From Pyrinomonadaceae bacterium MAG19_C2-C3 (GTDB lineage Bacteria > Acidobacteriota > Blastocatellia > Pyrinomonadales > Pyrinomonadaceae), in the NCBI GenBank assembly GCA_024330265.1, contig JANDLT010000001.1, positions 62,001 to 126,000 of the forward strand: a DNA stretch of 64,000 nt, given 5' to 3'. The first letter of the stretch is position 1. Each line of letters starts with the position of its first letter. Under the pieces are notes generated by a model. That model was not told the origin of the DNA. It saw nothing but the letters and a program-made list of their open reading frames with translations, and made no database searches. Both the position numbers and the translations under genes were made by a program. Below, piece after piece: positions 35,172-43,514 of this stretch.

Positions 35172-38100
35172 TGAACCGAAAAGAAACCGATAAGGCAAAA
35201 ACGCCCGCGACCATGGCGCGTGCCGAAAGAGGCGCGCCATTTGAACCCGCCGTGCAGGAGCGTTTGCGGACGTTGCGCGCTCTGACAGACCAGCGCACGT
35301 TCATTCAACTGGCGCGTGGGTTGAGCAAGCTTCCGGTCGAGCGTTCGCGGGCGGCGTTGGAAGTTAGCACCGGAATCGCGGCGACGAATTGGCGTTTGGC
35401 TCTGGATTTCTTGCGCGCCGTGCCGGAAGCGGGGCGAATTTTGGCGGCAGATGAGTTGCGCCTGTGGGGTGAAATCGGGCGGCGCATATCGCTGGCGGAT
35501 GCGGAGAAGGGGACGGAGTTTTTCCGCTTCGGAGTCATGGATTTAGACGCTGTGCCGGAGCGTGTGCGCCCGTTCGTGTTTGAAGTGTGCGCGCGGCAGA
35601 TGCGCTTGTCCGCCTCAATCGCCGTCGAGACTTTGCGCGGCGCACGCGGCATCACGCGGGCGACGAATAATTTTGAAACGAAGTTCGCGGAAGAATGGCT
35701 CGTCGCGGTTTATCAAACGGCGTTGGAAGTCGCACGCCGTTCAGCGAAGCACAGCGCGGATTTCCTGCACGCCACGCCCGATGCCGCACGGCGTTTGAGT
35801 GAAACAGGTTTGAGTGAAGCGAGTCCGGGTGAAGCGAATGATGAAGCGAGTCGCTTTCAAGTCACAAGCGAAGTCGCACGCGCGAGTATCGAACTCGCGC
35901 GCTCGTTCGCGGTTTCGGCGGGCGGCATCGCGGCAGATTGGTGGGCGAGTTTAAGCGTGACGTTCGAGCGTCTCGATACGTCTTCGCGCTTGAAGTTAAT
36001 CGAACATACAGAGAAATTTTTGGAGCGCGGCGGGGCGGCGGGACTCGCGTTTTTCACGGCGGGCGGCGTCGTGATGCGAACAGTTCCGGCGGCGTTCGAT
36101 GAATGGATAGAATTGATGAACACAATCGCGGCGAGTGGCAATGCCGCGCTCGTCGCGTTCGCGCGTTTAACGCCCGCGTTTTTTGAAGGACTCGCGCGCC
36201 CAAATGCGGATGACAAACGGCAAGCGGAACTGGCGACGCGGGCTTTGCGTGTGACGTGTGAAGTCGCGGAAGTGGACGTTGAAAGCGCGATTGCGTGTTT
36301 CCGTTCGGCGCGTTCGGCACTCGCGCAAACTTCGATTGAAAACTTCGAGCGATGGGGGCGCGAAGGCTTGACTGCGGTGCGCCCCGACCGGACGAATGAG
36401 AAAATAGAATCGCGTGCGCGCCGCAGTTATTACGCTCTGGAGACGCGCGCCAGTCACGAAGCTTTACAGCACGATGCGCGCGGTCTGGCTTTAACGGAAA
36501 TCGCGCACACGCTTCAACTCTACATCGAAGCCCTCACGGGACGCACGGTTGATGTCGCACCCCTGACCGCGATTCCGGTTGAGTCGCCCATGGGCGACGG
36601 GCGCACGATTCATCTGCCCGCGATGGTCGCGGAGTTTGAAGCGGACGAACTTAACTTCCGGCTTTACAAAGTTCTCGCCGCGCACGCCGCCGGACAAATC
36701 GAGTTCGGCACACATGAAAAGGCACAGCACGGCGAACACAGCTTGCTCGAAGCGGCATACACTTCGCTCGCGGAACTCTACGCAGAAGATAGCGTCGCGG
36801 CTCTCGATGCGTTCTCGCTCTCCGGCTACATCGAAGACGTGCAGAGCGGCGAACAGGCTTTGTCCGCCGAAGACGAACGGCGTCGCATAATTGATGCGCG
36901 AAGGAAGATGCCGAAGACGGCGGACTATCGCACGTTGCTCAAACTCTTTCCGAACGAAAATCTGGCGCGACGAATCTTCGGCACGCTTGAGAACGGACGC
37001 ATAGACCGCCGCCTGCGTCACGCTTATAAAGGCTTGCGCCGTGACCTTGATTTCGTGCGTGAGCGGTTGGCGAAAGAGCGTCCGAACATCGCCCGCGTTC
37101 CCGTCACGCTCGTGCCGTTCGAGTTGCTATTTCAGATTACTTTATGCGGCGGAGCGAGCGAAGACGCACACGATTTTTACAATCAAATCACATCCGAACT
37201 CGAAAACATCGTCGCGGATTATTTAACGAGTCCGACGGCTTCCGTCGCCGATACGTTGATGGCGACGAGTCGCGTTTATGCGTTGTTTCAATCAATCGTG
37301 TCCGACACTCGACACCAAATCGAAAGCGACGAAAACACGCCCGATGACGGTGACGCGAACGATGCGCGCCAACCCGATGCGGACGCGGCGCACAGAGAAC
37401 CGCACAGCGCGAAGCCGGGCGATACCCGGACTGATGCCCGTGAGCTTTTCAATCAATGGGCGAACTCCACGGCGAGTGAACTCGAAGCCGTTGACGCTCT
37501 CGATACGAACGAACGCTTTGCCGCGATGACCGCTCCCGAACAACCGCTCGAAGCGGGCGATGCGGCGTTTCTCTACGACGAATGGGACAGGGAACTCGCG
37601 GATTATCGCGTCGCGTGGTGTCGCGTAATTGAAAAGCGCGTGCGTAAGGGCGACCGCTCATTTGTCGAACTCGCGCGTTCGCGTCATCGCGGACTTGTTT
37701 CGTCCTTGCGGCATCAATTTCAGCTTCTGCGCCCCGAAGGTTTAAGGCGCGTGCATAACGAACTCGACGGCGACGATTTCGATTTGAGTGCCGTCACCGA
37801 TTACGTCATAGACCGTCGCGCGGCGCGGCGAACACAAAACGGCGGCAACCGTCACGGTCAACCGTCCGAGCGTCTCTACACCAAACGCCTTCGCCGCGAA
37901 CGCGATGTCGCAGTCGCCTTTCTGCTCGACCAATCTTCTTCGACCGCGCGCACGATGGGACGGCATCCGCTTCAACCTTATACGAATCCCGGCAGGCGGA
38001 TTATCGAAATCGAAAAAGAAGGTTTGGTGTTGATGAGTGAAGCATTGGAATCCGTCGGTGACGCTTATGCGATTTACGGTTTCACCAGCGAAGGGCGGCG

Positions 38101-38509
38101 CAACGTCCGTTTTTACGTTGTCAAAGATTTCGATGAGCGACTCAACGATGAAGTGGAGAGGCGCATCAGCGGCATCAACTTTCAACACAACACGCGCCTT
38201 GGGGCGGCGATTCGTCACGCCGCGATGCGTCTCTCTCAACACGAAGCCCGCACGCATCTGCTTATCGTCTTAACCGACGGCAGACCTTACGACCACGATT
38301 ACGGCGACGCCGCTTACGCCCGCGAAGACACGCGCGAAGCCCTCAGAAGCGCGAGGCTTTCCGGCATCACACCGTTCTGCATCACGATTGATAGAAACAG
38401 CGAACAGGAATTAAAAGACTTGTACGGCGAAGTCGGCTACACGATTATTGACGACGTGATGAACCTGCCGGAGCGTATGCCGATGATTTACCGAAAATTG
38501 ACAACTTGA
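35171..38509 (+). CDS. Large VWA-domain protein (NorD/CbbO-like)
   Basis: This 1112-residue protein pairs with the NorQ-type ATPase. The VWA domain lies in the last 200 residues. Its MIDAS motif DQSSST is near residue 918, followed by the Thr of NTRLGAAI and the Asp of LTDGRPYD. The first 600 residues are helical, Ala/Glu/Arg-rich, and not obviously related to anything I can name; CbbO/NorD proteins I know are about 600-800 residues, so this is enlarged. There is an acidic spacer near residues 715-745 ([14 protein letters not shown]). ATG overlaps the ATPase stop codon by 1 nt. Together they may be a chaperone pair for an unknown complex. Confidence 0.82.
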   Translation: MNRKETDKAKTPATMARAERGAPFEPAVQERLRTLRALTDQRTFIQLARGLSKLPVERSRAALEVSTGIAATNWRLALDFLRAVPEAGRILAADELRLWGEIGRRISLADAEKGTEFFRFGVMDLDAVPERVRPFVFEVCARQMRLSASIAVETLRGARGITRATNNFETKFAEEWLVAVYQTALEVARRSAKHSADFLHATPDAARRLSETGLSEASPGEANDEASRFQVTSEVARASIELARSFAVSAGGIAADWWASLSVTFERLDTSSRLKLIEHTEKFLERGGAAGLAFFTAGGVVMRTVPAAFDEWIELMNTIAASGNAALVAFARLTPAFFEGLARPNADDKRQAELATRALRVTCEVAEVDVESAIACFRSARSALAQTSIENFERWGREGLTAVRPDRTNEKIESRARRSYYALETRASHEALQHDARGLALTEIAHTLQLYIEALTGRTVDVAPLTAIPVESPMGDGRTIHLPAMVAEFEADELNFRLYKVLAAHAAGQIEFGTHEKAQHGEHSLLEAAYTSLAELYAEDSVAALDAFSLSGYIEDVQSGEQALSAEDERRRIIDARRKMPKTADYRTLLKLFPNENLARRIFGTLENGRIDRRLRHAYKGLRRDLDFVRERLAKERPNIARVPVTLVPFELLFQITLCGGASEDAHDFYNQITSELENIVADYLTSPTASVADTLMATSRVYALFQSIVSDTRHQIESDENTPDDGDANDARQPDADAAHREPHSAKPGDTRTDARELFNQWANSTASELEAVDALDTNERFAAMTAPEQPLEAGDAAFLYDEWDRELADYRVAWCRVIEKRVRKGDRSFVELARSRHRGLVSSLRHQFQLLRPEGLRRVHNELDGDDFDLSAVTDYVIDRRAARRTQNGGNRHGQPSERLYTKRLRRERDVAVAFLLDQSSSTARTMGRHPLQPYTNPGRRIIEIEKEGLVLMSEALESVGDAYAIYGFTSEGRRNVRFYVVKDFDERLNDEVERRISGINFQHNTRLGAAIRHAAMRLSQHEARTHLLIVLTDGRPYDHDYGDAAYAREDTREALRSARLSGITPFCITIDRNSEQELKDLYGEVGYTIIDDVMNLPERMPMIYRKLTT

Positions 38510-38510
38510 A

Positions 38511-38651
38511 AGCAGTAGGCAGAGGGCAGTAGGCAGTAGGCAGTATAAGAAGTGCGTTCAAATCTCAATGCCCGGCATTGAACATTGAACATTGAACTTT
38601 GAACCGTCTTCCTGTCTTCAACTGCCTACTGCCCTCTGCCTACTGCCTACT
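38511..38651. repeat. GTAGGCA heptamer hairpin with octamer insert (family A)
   Basis: The left arm (38511-38544, about four units of GTAGGCA with variants) pairs with the right arm (38621-38651). Between them is a tandem ATTGAACA-type octamer (38577-38603, three copies, similar to the motif at 51250-51321). It closes the VWA gene and precedes the flavoprotein gene start by 13 nt. Confidence 0.8.
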
Positions 38652-38663
38652 AACTACTGATTT

Positions 38664-39602
38664 ATGAACCAAACACTTTACGATTGCATCGTCATCGGGG
38701 CGGGTCCCGGCGGACTTAGCGCGTCGCTGTTTCTCGCGCGGTTTCGTTTGCGCGTTTTGACGTTTCACCACAACAGCCCGCGCAACATCTACTCGCACGG
38801 CGTACACGGTTTTCTCGGTCATCACAACATCTTGCCGACCGAACTTTTAGAGCGTGGACGGCAAGAGGTGACGATGCACGGCGGGCTAATCATCGAAGGC
38901 TGCGTTACGAAAGTCGAACGCATCGCGGATGAACATTTCAGGGTCACATCGGGCGGCGGGGCGATTGTCGAACAAAGCTTTGACGCGCGCCGCATAATTC
39001 TGGCGACGGGCTTGCGCGACCTGACGCCCGATTGTCAAGGCTTCACGGATTTCTACGGTGCGAGCGTTCATCACTGTCCCGACTGCGATGGTTTTGAAGT
39101 GACGGGCAAGCGCGTCGCGGTGCTTGGGCGCGGCAAAGAAACGGTCGGCTTTACCATGAAGATGATGACATGGACGGACAAGCTGACGCTCATCACCAAC
39201 AACGATGCGGGCGACATGACCGATGAGCATCGCGCGCAACTTCGCGGACTCGGCGTCGAGATTATCGAAGACCGCACCATCACGCGGCTTGACGGCGACA
39301 TGGAAAACAAAGCCTTGCAGCGCGTCTATTTCGATGCGGGCGAGCCGCTCGAATGCGACGCCCTGTTTTTCAATCTCGGAACCGAACCCGCCAGCGATTT
39401 ACACGCGCAACTCGGCTGCCGTCTTGACGATGAATGCGGACTCGTCTGGGTTGACGACACCCAGCAAACAAGCGTCAAAGGCGTATATGCCGCTGGAGAC
39501 TTAACTCCGCATTCGCAACTCGCCGTCGTCGCCGCTGCCGAAGGTGCAATGGCGGCAATCCACATTCACAAAGAACTGATGCCGGAAGAACGGCAGGTTT
39601 GA
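38664..39602 (+). CDS. Thioredoxin-reductase-like FAD/NAD(P)H oxidoreductase
   Basis: This 312-residue flavoprotein has the two-dinucleotide-fold layout of thioredoxin reductase. FAD motif GAGPGGLSAS is at residues 13-22, and the redox-active CPDC is near residue 137 (HHCPDCDGFE). The second nucleotide motif reads LGRGKETVGF instead of the usual GGGDSA form, so the NADPH site may be altered. C-terminal FAD contact AGDLTPHSQLAVVAAAEGA is typical. It would pass electrons from NAD(P)H to a thioredoxin-like or other partner. It is 155 nt downstream of the VWA gene and on the same strand, so it might be its substrate enzyme, but this is inference. Confidence 0.82.
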   Translation: MNQTLYDCIVIGAGPGGLSASLFLARFRLRVLTFHHNSPRNIYSHGVHGFLGHHNILPTELLERGRQEVTMHGGLIIEGCVTKVERIADEHFRVTSGGGAIVEQSFDARRIILATGLRDLTPDCQGFTDFYGASVHHCPDCDGFEVTGKRVAVLGRGKETVGFTMKMMTWTDKLTLITNNDAGDMTDEHRAQLRGLGVEIIEDRTITRLDGDMENKALQRVYFDAGEPLECDALFFNLGTEPASDLHAQLGCRLDDECGLVWVDDTQQTSVKGVYAAGDLTPHSQLAVVAAAEGAMAAIHIHKELMPEERQV

Positions 39603-39700
39603 AGCAGGTGAGAGGCGAAGTTGCGAGACTAACCGACAGTCTTATAAAGCAGCTACGTTGTTATTAAAGCAAGAAGGATGTCGAGCAGTCGGCGTTGTTC

Positions 39701-40189
39701 TCAAAGAAGTTGTTGCTGTTCTTCAAGCAGACGATGTTGCTGTTCGCCGGTGCGTGCCAGCATCTCGACGACTTGCCGCGTCTGCTCGAACATCGCGCGT
39801 TCGGCGGTTTGTTCCAAAGTCCGACGGCGGTGGGTTTGAAGCGGCACACGATTGAGCCGCAAACGACGAATAGTAAAAACGGCAGTTTCAGTTAGAGCAT
39901 AGATTCTGCCGTTGTTTGAAAGCCAAAAATGTTCATCCGGCGGCGAACTGCGCGGATTCCAGATGCGCGGCGCATTTTCATCAATCGCCCAATAATCGCT
40001 TTTGTAAAGATTGCAACGATGGCACGCATAAACGAGATTCTCCGCGTCGTCGCTGCCGCCCGCCGTGCGCGGTTGATAATGGTCAACGGTCAAGTCGCCG
40101 CCCGTGTCACGTTCCGAGACGCCACAGTATTCGCAAGCAAAGTTCGCACGCACTCGAACATGCGCCCGTGTTTCGGGGGAAATGCTCAC
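39701..40189 (-). CDS. HNH endonuclease
   Basis: This 162-residue protein has a full HNH motif with zinc-binding cysteines: CEYCG (residues 19-23), the catalytic histidine in DLTVDHYQPR (near 38), and asparagine plus the second cysteine pair in ENLVYACHRCNLYKSDY (near 60). The C-terminal half is a long charged coiled coil with poly-glutamine ending (EQQHRLLEEQQQLL). It overlaps the upstream gene by 4 nt (GTG start inside GTGA). A role in defence or in a mobile element is possible. It is followed by no gene on the same strand. Confidence 0.88.
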   Translation of the reverse strand: MSISPETRAHVRVRANFACEYCGVSERDTGGDLTVDHYQPRTAGGSDDAENLVYACHRCNLYKSDYWAIDENAPRIWNPRSSPPDEHFWLSNNGRIYALTETAVFTIRRLRLNRVPLQTHRRRTLEQTAERAMFEQTRQVVEMLARTGEQQHRLLEEQQQLL

Positions 40190-40497
40190 GCGGCTTTATC
40201 CAGCAATCGGCTCTCAACCGCCTCGCGCAACTTCGCATTCTCCCGCCGCAAAATCTCGTTTTGTTCCGTGAGACGTTCGACTTCCTTGGCGGCTTGCACA
40301 ACTTCAGACAGACCCGTGTTCAATTGTTCACGAAGGCGGGCGGTATCCGAGTTGGGGCTGCCTTGACCAAACAGCGAATCTTCAGCGCGGTCTTGTTCGT
40401 CGTACCAAATCTGCAAAGCCGTTTGTTCTTCAGACGATAAGGTTTCGCCTTTGGTCATACGGTCATGCAATTCCTCTGTGTTCGCTTCACCGGTCAT
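40186..40497 (-). CDS. Small coiled-coil protein, partner of HNH nuclease
   Basis: This protein of about 103 residues is acidic at the N-terminus (MTGEANTEELHDRM) and ends in a leucine-zipper-like coiled coil (EVERLTEQNEILRRENAKLREAVESRLL). I chose ATG 40497 because AAAGGAAA lies just before it; the frame is open to 40542. It overlaps the HNH gene by 4 nt and so should be translated with it. It may oligomerise or hold the nuclease inactive. I do not recognise the family. Confidence 0.6.
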   Translation of the reverse strand: MTGEANTEELHDRMTKGETLSSEEQTALQIWYDEQDRAEDSLFGQGSPNSDTARLREQLNTGLSEVVQAAKEVERLTEQNEILRRENAKLREAVESRLLDKAA

Positions 40498-40613
40498 CTT
40501 ATTGTTTCCTTTCATCCGATTTATTCCCGGCACAAATATCATCTACAAATGAATTTTATAACAACTTGGTTTGCAAAGCAGAGAGATTACCACCGAAGTT
40601 ACTATCGGGATTC

Positions 40614-42710
40614 TCACTCTCTAACTTTCAACACCACAAACGTCACATCGTCATCCTGCGCTCTGCCTTGCGCCCAAGCTTCGCCCGTCTCGACGAAGCG
40701 GTTGATTACTTCTTGCGCGCTAAGATGAGCGTGGGCGCGAAGCGTCGCTTCCGCCGCTTCGTAGCCGAGCATCTCCATCCGGTCGTTAAACATTTCGGGA
40801 AACCCGTCGCTCATTAAAATCATCGTGTCACCCGTTTGTAAGGTCAACTCTTGTTGCTTATAGGCGAAGTTCGTGAGGCTGCCCAGCGGCACGGCTCTGA
40901 TAGCGATTTCCTCTATGGTGTTCGTCGCGTGGCGATGAATCAAGGCGGACGGCATTCCCGCGACGCCGATTGAAAGTGCGCCGTCTTTAATCTTGACCAT
41001 CGTCATCGCCATAAACAATCCGCGCAGATTCATCCGTTTAAGTGAGCGCGAGATGTGCTTGAAGATGTTGGTGATGTCGGGTTTATCGGCAAGGTGATTG
41101 AACAAACTTTTTGTCGCGGTGACGACTGTTCCGGCTTTTAGACCGTGACCCGTCGCGTCACCGATGACGACGGTTAATGTGCCGTCATCGCCGGTGTGGA
41201 AATCATAATAATCGCCGCCGACTTCCGTCGCGGGTTTCATGTAGGCGGCGATTTCTAAATTCGCAATGTTCGGTAAAGCTCGTGGCAGCATCGAAAGTTG
41301 CAATGTCCGCGCTTCTTCCAACTCTTGCGCGCGGCGTTGGTTTTCAGCTTGCGTTCTTTCATGTTCAACGCGCAATTCGCTTTCCCGTCGTTCTTGCTCA
41401 ATTTGTTTGACGGATAAATCTTTGACGTTCGTCAATTGCGTTTGTAAATCGAGATTGGTGCGGGCGAAGTTGCGGGCAAGGTAAATCGAAACCGCCAGCG
41501 GGATGCTCAATATCGTGATGATGAAGTTGATGCTTAACAGCCATTCGGGAACGATGATGAACCGGCGTCCGGTAGCGATATTGACTATTACGCAAAGGAA
41601 GAAAACGCCGATTCCGGCGGCGACAATCCACGCTCCCGCCCGGGTCTTTTTAAGCGCGCCCCACATAATGCGAAGGCAATCGGCAAGCGCGACGACGAGC
41701 ATGACGGGCGTGAATTGAATAACCGGAAAAACTTGCGTGACGGTCAAAGCGATACCAAGGAGACACACCGCCAGCAGCATCCAGAAAAACCGCGACACGC
41801 GCCCGACGAACTCGACGTAAAGAAAAGCGAGCAGCGAGAGAACAGCGAGCGATTGAATGTTCTCCTGCAACATCTCGTAAATCACGGCGGCAGTTGCGCT
41901 TAAATGTCCGCCGTAAGCGACTTTCGATAGCCAGAGCGTCGTTGCGAATCCGGCGGCAAAGAGGCTATAAAACAGATTGCCGCGTTCACGACGATAAAAG
42001 ACGAACAGCAAGAAGTGAACGAGTCCGAGCGCGTACAGCAAGCCGACGAAAGCATAATCCAAAAAGTTTTCACGCACGCTGTTTTCAAGCTTAAATGCCG
42101 CGTCGTTTCCAGACGCAAACACAAGTGAAAAACCGGGTTCGTGATTGGCGCGCGCCAGCCACAGCCCGCGCCCTCTGGTTAAATCACGCGCCGCCATAAA
42201 CGAGTAACGCACGGCAATCGTATGTTCGCCGCCGCTTGCGAAAACAACCGGAACGAATAATCCGCGCGGGTTATATTCTTCGTCGCTTTCAGGTTTGATA
42301 ACACCGAAGCGATGAAGCAATTTGCCGTCAATGTAAATCTCCGTCGCTCCCGCTTGCCACACGCGCAACGCCAAAGGCTGATTCGCTAAACTTTCATCAA
42401 CCCCTACGCGAACGCGAAACCACGCTCTGCCTTGCCACGAAATCGAAGCGTAATCTTCTTCACTTTGCCAATTCGATTTAACCCGCGCCCAGTCGCTATC
42501 GTCAAAGTCCCGCGCCGCCCAAGCTGCATCATCGCCCGCGTGATAAGCCCACACAGGGCGTTTTGACAAATCAACTGTCTTTCCGTCAGCCAAGCCCTCT
42601 GCCGTCAAACTAAAAACTTTGTCTTCTTGTTGCGCCCAAAGCGATGCGGGCGCGACAAACATCAAGACCCAAATGGCAAGCGAGCGTAGAACAAGTTTTG
42701 TAGTTCGCAT
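40614..42710 (-). CDS. Membrane SpoIIE-type PP2C phosphatase (7TMR-DISM-like sensor)
   Basis: This 698-residue protein is built like a sensor phosphatase. A signal peptide (1-26, LWAQ) is followed by a periplasmic jelly-roll-like domain (about 30-205, with RAWFRVRVGV and LALRVWQAGATEIYIDG). Seven hydrophobic segments lie at about 218-415. A coiled coil (about 425-480) leads to a SpoIIE/PP2C domain (about 490-698) with metal-binding residues in EVGGDYYDFH and GDATGHG. Such phosphatases dephosphorylate STAS anti-anti-sigma factors. A close paralogue lies at 43515-45683, and a STAS protein and RsbW-like kinase are at 51514-52536. It has no downstream gene on the same strand. Confidence 0.85.
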   Translation of the reverse strand: MRTTKLVLRSLAIWVLMFVAPASLWAQQEDKVFSLTAEGLADGKTVDLSKRPVWAYHAGDDAAWAARDFDDSDWARVKSNWQSEEDYASISWQGRAWFRVRVGVDESLANQPLALRVWQAGATEIYIDGKLLHRFGVIKPESDEEYNPRGLFVPVVFASGGEHTIAVRYSFMAARDLTRGRGLWLARANHEPGFSLVFASGNDAAFKLENSVRENFLDYAFVGLLYALGLVHFLLFVFYRRERGNLFYSLFAAGFATTLWLSKVAYGGHLSATAAVIYEMLQENIQSLAVLSLLAFLYVEFVGRVSRFFWMLLAVCLLGIALTVTQVFPVIQFTPVMLVVALADCLRIMWGALKKTRAGAWIVAAGIGVFFLCVIVNIATGRRFIIVPEWLLSINFIITILSIPLAVSIYLARNFARTNLDLQTQLTNVKDLSVKQIEQERRESELRVEHERTQAENQRRAQELEEARTLQLSMLPRALPNIANLEIAAYMKPATEVGGDYYDFHTGDDGTLTVVIGDATGHGLKAGTVVTATKSLFNHLADKPDITNIFKHISRSLKRMNLRGLFMAMTMVKIKDGALSIGVAGMPSALIHRHATNTIEEIAIRAVPLGSLTNFAYKQQELTLQTGDTMILMSDGFPEMFNDRMEMLGYEAAEATLRAHAHLSAQEVINRFVETGEAWAQGRAQDDDVTFVVLKVRE

Positions 42711-42836
42711 AATAGTTAATCTGGTTGATAAAGCAGTGCGTTGTACTCAAACAACCGGGTCCCGGTTTGCGCTTCGCCGATGTTTGCTATCATTATGAAA
42801 GCAGAAATATCATCAATGTAAGAAGGGTTTTCGATT

Positions 42837-43070
42837 ATGCCTAATGTTTTGGTCAGAGATGTTGAAGATGTCGTGCTTGAGAAACTTAAAACCAGAGCGA
42901 CACGCGGCGGGCGTTCGCTGCAATCGGAAGTGCAAATGATACTGAAAGAGGCGGCGGAACGTGCCGAACCTTTATCGGAACTCGAGACGGCGCGAAAGAT
43001 TAGAAACTCGTTAGCGGTGAAAGAACAAAGTGACAGTACCGAACTCTCGCGCGAGGACAGACGCCGATGA
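42837..43070 (+). CDS. FitA-like ribbon-helix-helix antitoxin
   Basis: This 77-residue protein has an Arc/FitA-type ribbon-helix-helix fold: an N-terminal strand (NVLVRDV), then helices with LEKLKTRATRGGRSLQSEVQ and a C-terminal helix that would wrap the toxin. It overlaps the next gene by 4 nt (ATGA), typical of antitoxin-toxin pairs. The ribosome-binding site AGAAGGG is 10 nt upstream. It would repress its own promoter and neutralise the PIN toxin. The pair lies between two large phosphatase genes on the opposite strand. Confidence 0.88.
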   Translation: MPNVLVRDVEDVVLEKLKTRATRGGRSLQSEVQMILKEAAERAEPLSELETARKIRNSLAVKEQSDSTELSREDRRR

Positions 43071-43486
43071 CGATAGTGGTAGCGGACGCGAGTGTGGCGG
43101 TGAAATGGTATGCGCCGGAAGTTCATACTCTCGAAGCGGAAAAGTTACTGAACAACACTTATGAGATACATGCTCCCGAATTGATGCTGCCGGAGTTCGG
43201 CAACATCATCTGGAAGAAAAGGCGAAAAGGCGATTTAACCGCCCACGAAGCGACGCGGATAATCAAAGCTTTCGGTAATCAAAGTATCAGGTTTCACTCG
43301 CACACCTCTCTGCTTCAATCAGCGTTCGCGGGAGCGTCGCTCTCAAATCAAACCGTGTACGATTGGACATACATGGCTCTGGCGGTATCGCTGTCCTGTC
43401 AATTCGTCACTGCCGACAATCGTTTTTATAAAGCTTTAGAAAACACGAAACTCAAAAAACATCTGCTTTGGGTTGCGGACATATAA
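43067..43486 (+). CDS. vapC: PIN-domain toxin (VapC-type ribonuclease)
   Basis: This 139-residue PIN-domain protein has the acidic catalytic residues in VVADASVAVKW (D near 7), ELMLPEFGNI (E near 45), TVYDWTYMALA (D near 100) and VTADNRF (D near 119). PIN toxins cleave RNA, often tRNA. It is the second gene of a bicistronic unit, with the FitA-like antitoxin just upstream. It ends 29 nt before the end of a convergent gene. No further toxin-antitoxin partners are nearby. Confidence 0.9.
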   Translation: MTIVVADASVAVKWYAPEVHTLEAEKLLNNTYEIHAPELMLPEFGNIIWKKRRKGDLTAHEATRIIKAFGNQSIRFHSHTSLLQSAFAGASLSNQTVYDWTYMALAVSLSCQFVTADNRFYKALENTKLKKHLLWVADI

Positions 43487-43514
43487 GCGTTCGTGTTGTC
43501 TTTGGCGAATTGTT

